Shown here in pieces: positions 56,617-64,000 of a DNA stretch of 64,000 nt. Position 1 is the first letter of the stretch, and every line of letters begins with the position of its first letter. The notes below the pieces were generated by a model, which saw only the letters and a list, made by a program, of their open reading frames with translations, was not told the origin of the DNA and did no database searches. This DNA comes from Chryseobacterium sp. FP211-J200 (GTDB taxonomy: Bacteria > Bacteroidota > Bacteroidia > Flavobacteriales > Weeksellaceae), in contig NZ_LSHB01000083.1 in the NCBI RefSeq assembly GCF_001643375.1, positions 62,001-126,000 of the forward strand. The letters are read 5' to 3'. A program made the translations under genes and the position numbers.

Positions 56617-56995
56617 ATTTTAATTTTTTTATGTCTGATTGCAAAGTTAATATAAATTTTATTTAAGCTTGATGAATATCTTTTTTAAAAACACTTTTTT
56701 ATTAATTTTAAGTTAATATAAAGTTAATATTGGCAATTCAACACTTATATTGGCATTAATTTATGATTAATATAAATTCAAAATAATCATTTTATTATGT
56801 TTTACATGATATCGTTTAAAATTAAACTGAGTCCACAGAAATCCAAAATGAACATATAAATAATTGAAAGATAAAACAATAACACTCAACCATCTTTAAA
56901 CAACTATTCTTAGAATAGCAATGTTTAACATTTTTTATGTTTTTTCGTCATTGTTATTAAAATAATTATAAATTTGGAACATTAATAATAATCAT
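56617..56995. other. AT-rich intergenic region with repeated GTTAATATAAA motif
   Basis: 379 nt without a gene between divergent ricT and the FadL gene. It contains GTTAATATAAA at 56646-56656 and 56712-56722, GTTAATAT at 56723-56730, ATTAATATAAA at 56766-56776, and ATATTGGCA twice (56727-56735 and 56747-56755) with a 20-nt spacing. A minus-strand TAACTTTG box for ricT is at 56642-56649. No clear hairpin or small open frame was seen. Confidence 0.6.
56951..56976 (+). promoter_or_regulatory. candidate promoter of the FadL-type gene
   Basis: TTG (56951-56953), 15 nt, TAAATTTG (56969-56976); the -7 box is exact, the spacing slightly short. It lies 19 nt before the ATG. Confidence 0.6.
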
Positions 56996-58231
56996 ATGAA
57001 AAGAATTTTGATGACCGCGGCTCTTACAGCCGGTGTAATGGCATACGCAGGAGGCTTCCGAGTATCTCTTCAGGGCGTTAAGCAACTTGCAATGGCTCAT
57101 ACCAGCGCTCATGCTGAGGATGCAAGTGTTGCATTTTTCAACCCTGCTGGTATTTCTTTTATCCCTGCAAAACTGAGTGTGGCTGCCGGAGGTTTTGGCG
57201 CTTCCAACAAAGTGACATTCCAAAACACAAGCACTTTGCAGCAGACTGAAACCGACAATCCTCTGGGAACCCCCATCTATGCAGCAGTAGCCTACAAAGT
57301 GTTGGATAATCTTTCCGTAGGTTTCAGTTTTTCCACACCTTTTGGGAGTACGATAGAATGGCCAACCAATTGGGAAGGAGCAGAAATGGTAGAGAAATTA
57401 GAACTGAAAAGCTTCTACTTCCAACCGATGATCTCTGTTAAATTAGCACCTTGGGCTTCTTTCGGAGCAAGTTATATCTATGCAAAAGGAAAAGTGGACT
57501 GGACCAAAAGAGTCACTCAACTAGGCGGTTCTCTTAATCTTTTGGATGACGAAGCTACAGGTCACGGTTTTGGATTTGGTTTCTATTTCCAGCCAGACAC
57601 CAAATGGGACGTGAGTGTTGCTTACCGTTCTCCAGTTGACATGAAAGCTAAAGAAGGAAAAGCAACCTTCAATGTTTCGCCAGCACTTTTTCCTAATATC
57701 GGTCTGGCAGCCACAGGTGGTGTGGACAACTTCACAGCGACTTTACCATTGGTGGACGAGATCACTTTGGGAGCAACCTACAAAGTAACTCCAAAATGGC
57801 AGGTTTCTGCAGATTTCAACTATCATGGTTGGGAGCGATACAACAAATTGACTTTAGATTTTGCCAATGCTCCTGTAGGAAATCAAGCAGATCCAACGAT
57901 CTTGGTAGCTCCTAAAAATTTCAAGAACACTAAAACTTTCAGAGTTGGAACTCAATATATGGTGACCGATATGATCGCTGCAAGACTTGGATGGTACTAT
58001 GATGAATCTCCTTATTCTGATGAGAACTTCATCCCTGAGACACCATCTTTTGATTCTTATGTGGTCACAGCTGGACTTGGATTCAAATTCAACAAGCTGG
58101 GAGTGGATCTTGCCGGAGGTTATGCAATGCCACAGAGCAGAAATGTGAACAACTCTTATAATAGTTTCTACGGACAAGCCAAAGCCAAAGCATTCTATTT
58201 TGGTCTAGGATTATCTTACAACGCATTTTAA
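56996..58231 (+). CDS. outer-membrane transporter, OmpP1/FadL family
   Basis: 411-residue beta-barrel porin for hydrophobic compounds such as fatty acids. The signal peptide ends at about AYAGGF (residue 20); the N-terminal hatch motif VKQLAMAHTSAHAEDASVAFFNPAGI (ends shown) with NPAG is diagnostic of FadL/OmpP1. The rest is strands alternating with turns, ending in an aromatic-terminated strand (YFGLGLSYNAF), typical for BAM-inserted barrels. It is 15 nt before a lipoprotein hydrolase, so both are likely co-transcribed. Confidence 0.93.
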   Translation: MKRILMTAALTAGVMAYAGGFRVSLQGVKQLAMAHTSAHAEDASVAFFNPAGISFIPAKLSVAAGGFGASNKVTFQNTSTLQQTETDNPLGTPIYAAVAYKVLDNLSVGFSFSTPFGSTIEWPTNWEGAEMVEKLELKSFYFQPMISVKLAPWASFGASYIYAKGKVDWTKRVTQLGGSLNLLDDEATGHGFGFGFYFQPDTKWDVSVAYRSPVDMKAKEGKATFNVSPALFPNIGLAATGGVDNFTATLPLVDEITLGATYKVTPKWQVSADFNYHGWERYNKLTLDFANAPVGNQADPTILVAPKNFKNTKTFRVGTQYMVTDMIAARLGWYYDESPYSDENFIPETPSFDSYVVTAGLGFKFNKLGVDLAGGYAMPQSRNVNNSYNSFYGQAKAKAFYFGLGLSYNAF

Positions 58232-58246
58232 AAATAAGAACTAATT

Positions 58247-59800
58247 ATGAAAAAGATATTTTTATCAAGTATAGCAGCTTCACTTTTATTTGCGGTGAGC
58301 TGTCAGAATGATTTTGAAAACAGTACGGAAGATGTTGTTGTAACAGCAGGCGATGCCAACTTTTCCCATTATGTTGCCTTAGGTAATTCATTGACCTCTG
58401 GTTACAGAGATGGCGCATTATATTCCAGCGGGCAGAGTGAATCTTATCCTTCAATGCTTGCAGGACAGATGAAACTTGCTGGTGGTGGCGAATTTTCTCA
58501 ACCAATGATGCCAAATGACGTCGGAGGATTTATAGGAATTCCCGGGTTTGGAGGAAGATATAACCTTCAACTTGTTGACAAGAAAGATTATACTGGCGCA
58601 GTTATCGGCAAAAGTTTATCTCCTGTTCAGGCTCCTGCAGCAGCTAACTTGGATGTGATCGGTGGTGCTGGAAAATATTTTAGCAATATGGGTGTTCCCG
58701 GAGCCAAATCTTTCCATTTGATAACGCCAGGTTACGGAAATGCTGCTAATTTGCCGATTGCAGCTGCCAATCCTTATTTTGTAAGATTCGCAACTTCCGC
58801 ATCCACAACGGTCTTGGCAGATGCGATGGCGCAATCTCCAACATTCTTTTCACTTTGGATAGGAGCTAATGACGTATTGTCTTATTCTACAAACGGAGGA
58901 ACTAATTCTCAGACTACAGGAGGCGTTACGACTTACACGCAAGCTACAGACCAGAACGGGAACACAAATCCTGCAACATACAGATCAAATGACATCTCTG
59001 ACCCGAACGTTGTAGCAGGCTCTATAAAAGCAGTTTTGGATGGATTAAAAAGCAAAGGCGCAACCAAGGGTGTTATTGCTAATATTCCTTATGTGACCTC
59101 TATTCCTTATTTTACAACTGTACCATACAATCCAGTTCCATTGGCGGCAGCATCTGCAACTGCTCTTAATACGAACTTTGCAACATTGAACGGTGCTTTA
59201 GCCAATGTTGGGCTTCCTAAAAGATTTGCAACATTAACAGCTTCAGCAAACAATCCAGTATTGATAGTTGATAAAAGTTTAACCGATATTTCTGCTTTTC
59301 TTCCGCCACAATTTGCAATTTACGGACAAGCAAGACATGCTACTGCAGAAGATCTGATCTTATTACCTGCATCCTCAGTGATCGGGATCGATCCTACAAC
59401 AGGATTGCCACCAAGCCCAACATCGCAGACGATCCTAGGTGTTTCGATACCTTTAGCAGATCAATTGGTTTTGACCAAGACAGAAGCTGCAAAAGTGAAA
59501 ACTGCTACAGACGCATATAACTTGCAGATCGCAAATATTGCCACTGCCTATGGATTAGCATTTGTAAATGCGAATGCAAAAATGATTGAACTGAATTCCA
59601 CTTCCGGAATCCAATGGGATGGTGTAAAATACACTGCGAAATTCGTAACAGGCGGAGCGTTTTCTCTTGATGGCGTTCATCCGCTAGGTCGTGGTTATGC
59701 CATCATCGCCAACGAGTTCTTGAAAGCGATCAACTCAAAGTACAGATCCAATCTTCCAATGGTAAATCCAAACTCTTATTCAGGAGTTAAGTTTCCTTAA
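58247..59800 (+). CDS. SGNH/GDSL-family lipoprotein hydrolase
   Basis: 517-residue lipoprotein (lipobox FAVSC) with the SGNH fold: block I ALGNSLTSGY (catalytic Ser), block II glycine region MGVPGAKSF, block III SLWIGANDVLSY (Asn), and block V FSLDGVHPLGRGY (Asp, His). A large Ala/Thr/Asn-rich insert separates the middle blocks. It likely hydrolyses an ester or acyl group in the periplasm or at the outer membrane. Its coupling to a FadL-type porin suggests release and uptake of fatty acids or similar lipids (inference). A strong terminator follows. Confidence 0.88.
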   Translation: MKKIFLSSIAASLLFAVSCQNDFENSTEDVVVTAGDANFSHYVALGNSLTSGYRDGALYSSGQSESYPSMLAGQMKLAGGGEFSQPMMPNDVGGFIGIPGFGGRYNLQLVDKKDYTGAVIGKSLSPVQAPAAANLDVIGGAGKYFSNMGVPGAKSFHLITPGYGNAANLPIAAANPYFVRFATSASTTVLADAMAQSPTFFSLWIGANDVLSYSTNGGTNSQTTGGVTTYTQATDQNGNTNPATYRSNDISDPNVVAGSIKAVLDGLKSKGATKGVIANIPYVTSIPYFTTVPYNPVPLAAASATALNTNFATLNGALANVGLPKRFATLTASANNPVLIVDKSLTDISAFLPPQFAIYGQARHATAEDLILLPASSVIGIDPTTGLPPSPTSQTILGVSIPLADQLVLTKTEAAKVKTATDAYNLQIANIATAYGLAFVNANAKMIELNSTSGIQWDGVKYTAKFVTGGAFSLDGVHPLGRGYAIIANEFLKAINSKYRSNLPMVNPNSYSGVKFP

Positions 59801-59820
59801 TTGAAGATCAATAATAACAA

Positions 59821-59859
59821 AAAAGCCGTCTCGTTTCTTAGGAATGAGGCGGCTTTTTT
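59821..59859. terminator. bidirectional intrinsic terminator after the SGNH gene
   Basis: AAAAGCCGTCTCGTT (59821-59835) with AATGAGGCGGCTTTT, with two G-T pairs, and a T-run. A- and T-runs on both sides. Confidence 0.9.
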
Positions 59860-59912
59860 GTGAGAAGTGGAATATTATTTCCGAGTTATAAAATTTTGAT
59901 TATTTTTACACT

Positions 59913-60338
59913 ATGCTTTCAAAAAGAGTCAAATACGCGATCAAGACTTTGCTTTTCTTAAACAGGAAAGACAATTCCTCATTATTTTCCGCTAAAAAAA
60001 TATCGGAGAACGAACGTATTCCGCTCAAATTCCTGGAGCAGATCCTTCGTGAACTGAAACAAAATAAGATCCTAAAAAGCGAAAGGGGCGCCGAAGGAGG
60101 TTACACCTTCATGAAAGATCCGGCCGACATCAAAGTTTTGGATGTCATCAGAATCGTGGACGGTCCTGTTGCCATGTTGCCTTGTGCATCACTCAATTTC
60201 TATGAGAAATGCGCAGATTGCACAGACGAAGCGACTTGCAGCATCAGAAAATTACTGATCAACGTACGTGATAGCATGTTACCGCTTTTGGACACGAGCA
60301 TTGCAGATATGACAAGGTTAGAAACGACTCCTATTTAG
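59913..60338 (+). CDS. Rrf2-family transcriptional regulator
   Basis: 141-residue winged-helix regulator of the Rrf2/IscR family. Start MLSKRVKYAIKTLLFLNRK; recognition helix region FSAKKISENERIPLKFLEQILRELK, then the wing GAEGGYTFMKDP. The Cys set CASLNFYEKCADCTDEATC (starting about 92) could hold a [2Fe-2S] cluster, as in IscR/NsrR/RsrR, so redox or Fe-S sensing is plausible. Target genes are unknown. tadA begins at the base after its stop, so the two are coupled. Confidence 0.92.
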   Translation: MLSKRVKYAIKTLLFLNRKDNSSLFSAKKISENERIPLKFLEQILRELKQNKILKSERGAEGGYTFMKDPADIKVLDVIRIVDGPVAMLPCASLNFYEKCADCTDEATCSIRKLLINVRDSMLPLLDTSIADMTRLETTPI

Positions 60339-60770
60339 ATGTTTACAGACGAATATTTTATGAGAATTGCTTTCCAGGAAGCTGAATTGGCGTTGGAAAA
60401 AGATGAAGTTCCAATCGGGTGTATCATTGTTTCGAATGATAGGGTCATCGCAAAATCACACAATCTTACAGAAACTCTAAACGACGTTACCGCGCATGCA
60501 GAAATGCAGGCCATCACTTCTGCCGCCAATTATCTTGGTGGGAAATATCTTCACAATTGTACAATGTATGTCACTTTGGAACCTTGCGTGATGTGTGCTG
60601 GCGCGCTCAATTGGTCTCAAATCACAAAAGTGGTAATTGGTGCGAGAGATGAGCAAAGAGGTTTTATTAATAAAGGTTTATCGCTTCATCCAAAGACAGA
60701 AGTCGTAACAGGAATTATGGAAAATGAATGTTCTCAAATCGTGAAAGATTTTTTCCGAAACAAAAGATAA
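60339..60770 (+). CDS. tadA: nucleoside deaminase, tRNA adenosine(34) deaminase type
   Basis: 143-residue zinc deaminase converting A34 of tRNA-Arg to inosine. Zinc and catalytic residues: AHAEMQAI (His53, Glu55) and PCVMCAGAL (Cys83, Cys86). The start FMRIAFQEAELALEKDEVPIGCIIV is a TadA pattern and the RDEQRGFINKG region sits where the tRNA loop is read. Length fits TadA. Start immediately after the Rrf2 stop; converges with coaX, which ends 1 nt after its stop. Confidence 0.92.
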   Translation: MFTDEYFMRIAFQEAELALEKDEVPIGCIIVSNDRVIAKSHNLTETLNDVTAHAEMQAITSAANYLGGKYLHNCTMYVTLEPCVMCAGALNWSQITKVVIGARDEQRGFINKGLSLHPKTEVVTGIMENECSQIVKDFFRNKR

Positions 60771-61529
60771 TTACAAATCTTTCCCTAAAAAATAAAGTCC
60801 CTTCAAAGTGTGAAGTCTGTCTGCGATATTGATTTTATCTGTCAAAGGTTTATAAACGTGGCTCACACCGCCAGTGGCAATGACGAAACAATTATCCTCA
60901 ACCTCATCATTAATTCTATCAATAAAACCTTCTACCATTCCGAGAAACCCGTAAACCATTCCACTTTGCATACAACTGATTGTGTCCAATCCCAAAACAG
61001 TTTTTGGTTTTACCAACTCTATTTCTGGTAATTGTGCTGTTCCTTGAATCAAACTATTGAGTGAAGTTATGATTCCCGGAGCAATAATCACGCCCAGCGT
61101 TTCACCATTTTCATCTAGGCAACTTGCTGTGAGTGCTGTACCAAAATCAAGAATGATTTTTTTCTGTTTCGGATAAAGATTGTGTGCGGCGACAAGGTTC
61201 GCGTAAATATCCGTTCCCATTTGTTTGGATTTCGGAATCACACCGGAAGGCGTATTTCTGTCCACGATGACAGGCGGTTTCTGATGGATTTTCCTTACAG
61301 CACTTGCAATCACCTTTGTCAATTGAGGAACCACAGAACCAATGATGATTTTCTCAATTTTATCAACATCAATTTTATAGGTTTGATACAACATCAAAAT
61401 CTGAACATACAGTTCATCCGTCGTTTTGTACGGTTTCGTGTTGATGACCCACGAGATGTCACAATTGTCATCATCAAACAATCCGAAGCGGATATTGGTG
61501 TTTCCTATGTTGATTACGATGCTGTTCAT
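60771..61529 (-). CDS. coaX: type III pantothenate kinase
   Basis: 252-residue CoaX, which phosphorylates pantothenate as the first CoA step. The ASKHA fold is recognised by INIGNTNIRFGLFDD at the start, GSVVPQLTKVI, KQMGTDIYANLVAAHNL, KIILDFGTALTASCLDENG and GIITSLNSLI (phosphate 2 and adenosine regions). At the start the usual Asp of D-x-G-N-T is Asn (residue 7), and the GxDR Arg is Ile. This departs from the classical residues; whether it is a lineage feature is unknown. It is monocistronic and ends 1 nt after tadA. Confidence 0.9.
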   Translation of the reverse strand: MNSIVINIGNTNIRFGLFDDDNCDISWVINTKPYKTTDELYVQILMLYQTYKIDVDKIEKIIIGSVVPQLTKVIASAVRKIHQKPPVIVDRNTPSGVIPKSKQMGTDIYANLVAAHNLYPKQKKIILDFGTALTASCLDENGETLGVIIAPGIITSLNSLIQGTAQLPEIELVKPKTVLGLDTISCMQSGMVYGFLGMVEGFIDRINDEVEDNCFVIATGGVSHVYKPLTDKINIADRLHTLKGLYFLGKDL

Positions 61530-61645
61530 TTCTTATTTTTTGTCCGAAGTCCGATGCTGGAAGACGGAAGTTTTTAAAATTGCTTTAATTTTTATGTTAT
61601 CGAAGTGAAATCTTCCAACTTCTGACATCAATCTTCCAGCTTCTA

Positions 61646-63505
61646 CTACTTCACTTCCAGATAATTATCTTCCGGACTTACATCTGCCAAACGCTGGCTG
61701 AAGTCAATTCCCATCGCTGACAATTGGGATTTTGTGTAAGGAATTGTGAAGCTGTATTCTTGTTGCGTCCAAGCCCAATAAGGCAACGTTTTGAACGGTC
61801 CATAAATGTCTTTCGATTTCCAAGTTCTGGTAAGACTTGATGGAATATTATAATTAATGACTTTCTTGTCTTTCGTCAAAATACTAAAGTCGATCGGCAT
61901 TGGAACACCACTTTTATTGATTAAAGTAATTGTGGTAGATTCTGGGTCATATTTCACATTTTTAATCCCATAATCGATGGTTTTTGTGGTGTTGATCCAA
62001 TAATGCTGGAACCACTTCAAATCCATTCCGGAGATTTGTTGTGCGATGTGGATAAAATCTCTTTCTGTCGGGTGTTTCATTGCCCAATCGTCGTAATATT
62101 TTATCATAATTCGGTTGAGATTTTCCTCACCAACAATGTAACCCAGCTGTACCAAAAACATTTCGCCTTTGATGTAACTTGCATAGGTGTAAGCCGTTCC
62201 ATTGTCGTGATGATCTGCCAACCAAACTGCTGGTTCTTCTTTTCCTGATTTTGTAAAATTAATATAAGCTCGGATAGCATCTGTAAAAGGATTCGGTTTG
62301 GAATCTTTTGGCGGGAACAATCTGTAGGACACAAAATCTTCTGCATACTGCGTGAAACCTTCATCCATCCACGGTCTTACACTTTCGTTGGTTGCGAGCA
62401 TCTGCTGAAACCAAGAGTGAGCACCTTCGTGGAACATCAATCCAGTGAGACCTTCCAAACTTGTGGCTTCTCCCAAAATCATGGTGCACATTCCGTATTC
62501 CATTCCGCCATCTCCACCTTGGATGAAGGAATAGCTTGGCCATTTGTAACGTCCGAAAGTAGCGTTCATCAACTGGAAATATTTGGTGATGTAAGGTTTC
62601 GCCTCTTCCCAATATTTTGTTTTTTCAGATTTTTGATACACCAAATAAACTTTTGGTCCATCCAAAATCGGAAAACTTTCAACGGTGTAATCTCTGTCCG
62701 CCGCCCAAGCAAAGTCCAGAATATTTTTGGCAGTCCATTTCCAATTTACTTTGTTGGCAATGTCTGGTTTTACCTCTGCACTTTTGTTGTAGCCTTTTAC
62801 ATCATTTGGATTTTCAAGATTTCCACCAGCGCCGATGACATAATCTTTATCAATTTTGATATTCACTTCATAATCAGAAAACGGTGCGTGGAATTCTCTC
62901 CCGATGTAATCGAAAGTTGCCCAACCGTCATAATCATATTCTGCGATTTTCGGATACCATTGGCTCATCGTCATATCAATTCCTTCTCGGTTATTTCGTC
63001 CGCTTCTTCGGATTTGCATTGGGATCACTGCGTCCCATTCCATTGTGAAAGTGGTGGAAGAATTTGGTTTGATGGCTTCTGCCAAAAAAACTTTCATAAT
63101 AGTTCCCTGAATCTCAAACTTCAAATCTTTTCCATTCTGCTTTATCCAACGAATGTTTTGTGCGCCTTCTTCATTCTTAGGAATTTCAGACAATCTGGAA
63201 ATCACCGTATTTCCAACGCGTTTTGCCAATCTTCCATCTGCATTCACACCTTGACCTGTCACACGCTGATCCATCATAGAACCTGATTTGAAAGCGTTCC
63301 AATACAAATGGAAATACGCAACTCTCAACTCATCCGGAGAATTATTCTGGTATTGTAAAGTCTGTTTTCCCTGATAGGTGAAGTTGGCAGCATCCACATC
63401 AATATCCATTTTGTATTTTGCATATTGCTGGGAGTAAGCGTTTTGCTGAGCAAAAGAGAATAATGAACAAAGCGTAAAGACTAAAGAGTAGGCAGTTTTT
63501 TTCAT
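61646..63505 (-). CDS. M1-family zinc metallopeptidase, exported
   Basis: 619 residues from the ATG at 63505, giving a signal peptide (KKTAYSLVFTLCSLFSFAQQ); a frame from 63544 adds 13 charged residues before it. The M1 catalytic site is FHEGAHSW, then 18 residues, then Glu in MDEGFTQYAEDF. GGDGGMEYGMC takes the place of the GxMEN exopeptidase motif. The N-terminal beta-saddle (about 20-270) has the NFTYQGKQTLQYQNN segment. It is an aminopeptidase-like periplasmic enzyme. A promoter is at 63570-63599. Confidence 0.93.
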   Translation of the reverse strand: MKKTAYSLVFTLCSLFSFAQQNAYSQQYAKYKMDIDVDAANFTYQGKQTLQYQNNSPDELRVAYFHLYWNAFKSGSMMDQRVTGQGVNADGRLAKRVGNTVISRLSEIPKNEEGAQNIRWIKQNGKDLKFEIQGTIMKVFLAEAIKPNSSTTFTMEWDAVIPMQIRRSGRNNREGIDMTMSQWYPKIAEYDYDGWATFDYIGREFHAPFSDYEVNIKIDKDYVIGAGGNLENPNDVKGYNKSAEVKPDIANKVNWKWTAKNILDFAWAADRDYTVESFPILDGPKVYLVYQKSEKTKYWEEAKPYITKYFQLMNATFGRYKWPSYSFIQGGDGGMEYGMCTMILGEATSLEGLTGLMFHEGAHSWFQQMLATNESVRPWMDEGFTQYAEDFVSYRLFPPKDSKPNPFTDAIRAYINFTKSGKEEPAVWLADHHDNGTAYTYASYIKGEMFLVQLGYIVGEENLNRIMIKYYDDWAMKHPTERDFIHIAQQISGMDLKWFQHYWINTTKTIDYGIKNVKYDPESTTITLINKSGVPMPIDFSILTKDKKVINYNIPSSLTRTWKSKDIYGPFKTLPYWAWTQQEYSFTIPYTKSQLSAMGIDFSQRLADVSPEDNYLEVK

Positions 63506-63569
63506 AGAATTATTTTTATCAACCTTTAGAGATTTGATGCTCATAAAGGTTTTCTATTTTTAATTGTCT

Positions 63570-63599
63570 CAAAAATACTAAGTTTTTGTTGAATGGCAA
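63570..63599 (-). promoter_or_regulatory. Bacteroidota promoter of the M1 peptidase gene
   Basis: On the minus strand TTG (63597-63599), 19 nt, TATTTTTG (63570-63577): exact consensus. A start near 63563 leaves a leader of about 58 nt to the ATG at 63505 (or 19 nt to 63544). Confidence 0.75.
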
Positions 63600-63663
63600 G
63601 TTGTGAAGAGTTTAGATTTGAAATCTGTTTAGAAAGTGTTATATTTATGTATTCTAAAATTCT

Positions 63664-64000
63664 ATGAAAGAAATCATCTATAATTTATCCACCAGAGAAA
63701 TTTCAATCTTAGTTTGGTCAACATTGATTATTATTCCACTATTTTATATTGGAAGAAAGGAATTAAAAAACATTTTGAGTTTATTCTTTGATTGGAAAAT
63801 ATTAATTCCATTTTTCCTTCTAGTCGTCTATTATATTGGAACAGTTTATTTCCTTAAACTATTGAATTTCTGGGATAAAAATTTATTAAAGGACACTATA
63901 GTTTGGTTTGCTTTTTCAGGTATTTCAATATTTTTTAATGTAAATAAAATCACTAGTATTAATTATTTTAAAAAAGCATTATATGATAGTTTAAAAGTGT
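63664..64000 (+). CDS. membrane protein of unknown function, N-terminal part
   Basis: Open frame from the ATG at 63664 to the window end, 112 codons seen. Segments at about 14-30, 45-65 and 83-97 are hydrophobic: ISILVWSTLIIIPLFYIG, ILIPFFLLVVYYIGTVYF, TIVWFAFSGISIFF. It begins MKEIIYNLSTREIS. The stretch is visibly more AT-rich than neighbouring genes. I do not recognise it; the rest lies beyond the window. It might mark the start of an accessory region, but this is a guess. Confidence 0.65.
   Translation, partial: MKEIIYNLSTREISILVWSTLIIIPLFYIGRKELKNILSLFFDWKILIPFFLLVVYYIGTVYFLKLLNFWDKNLLKDTIVWFAFSGISIFFNVNKITSINYFKKALYDSLKV

Noticed and set aside
61540-61640. GGAAG/CTTCC-rich stretch between coaX and the M1 gene as a structured repeat
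   Set aside because: The arms pair only imperfectly, and there is no second copy in the window.

Overview
The window looks like a chromosomal segment from a flavobacterium of the Chryseobacterium/Epilithonimonas group (Bacteroidota, Weeksellaceae). The evidence is moderately AT-rich DNA, Bacteroidota promoters (TTTG, about 19 bp, TAnnTTTG), an alternative complex III operon, the gliding lipoprotein gene gldH, a type IX secretion C-terminal domain, an S46 peptidase and many Bacteroidota-only DUF proteins. No phage, plasmid, insertion sequence or CRISPR array is visible. The genus is an inference.

Layout. 1-2.3 kb: haem biosynthesis (3' end of hemC, hemD, hemE). 2.3-9.5 kb: two small secreted paralogues, a cysteine-cluster protein with a tiny membrane protein, a truncated haemoglobin, a four-gene operon of unknown exported proteins, and a frameshifted alkD. 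9.6-14.5 kb: hflX-DUF4919-antiporter-acetyltransferase operon, an OsmC protein and a META lipoprotein. 14.5-23.6 kb: S46 dipeptidyl peptidase, Ca2+/H+ antiporter, twin GNAT acetyltransferases with a GyrI-like protein, bcp, a cysteine-free nth, and a DinB/HPP/DUF885 operon. 23.8-28.8 kb: TonB-ExbB-TonB cluster without ExbD, an EEP-family protein and folC. 28.8-29.1 kb: three tRNA-Val genes. 29.3-36 kb: VanZ, two glycosyltransferases, sufE, pepT, HMG-CoA lyase, a cysteine-less OsmC paralogue, sufT and a PolB-like exonuclease. 36-44.5 kb: complete actABCDEF operon. 44.7-49.4 kb: SPOR protein, a frameshifted TPR-HTH regulator and a T9SS cargo protein. 49.4-56.6 kb: DUF6080 membrane protein, selO, PBP1A, gldH, ricT. 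57-64 kb: FadL porin with an SGNH lipoprotein, Rrf2, tadA, coaX, an M1 peptidase, and an AT-rich membrane gene running off the end.

The most interesting signal is not a protein. An 82-85 nt element occurs three times (1135-1218, 20051-20132, 33445-33529), always on the + strand and 17-53 nt before a + strand start codon (hemE, nth, HMG-CoA lyase). The copies differ at positions that compensate each other in three helices (six base pairs), so the element appears to be selected as folded RNA. Whether it is a leader element or a mobile structured repeat cannot be decided from three copies.

Two genes (alkD and the TPR-HTH regulator) are each broken by one missing base. This means either two recent pseudogenes or residual indel errors. 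Functional families were assigned by reading motifs; no database search was possible.
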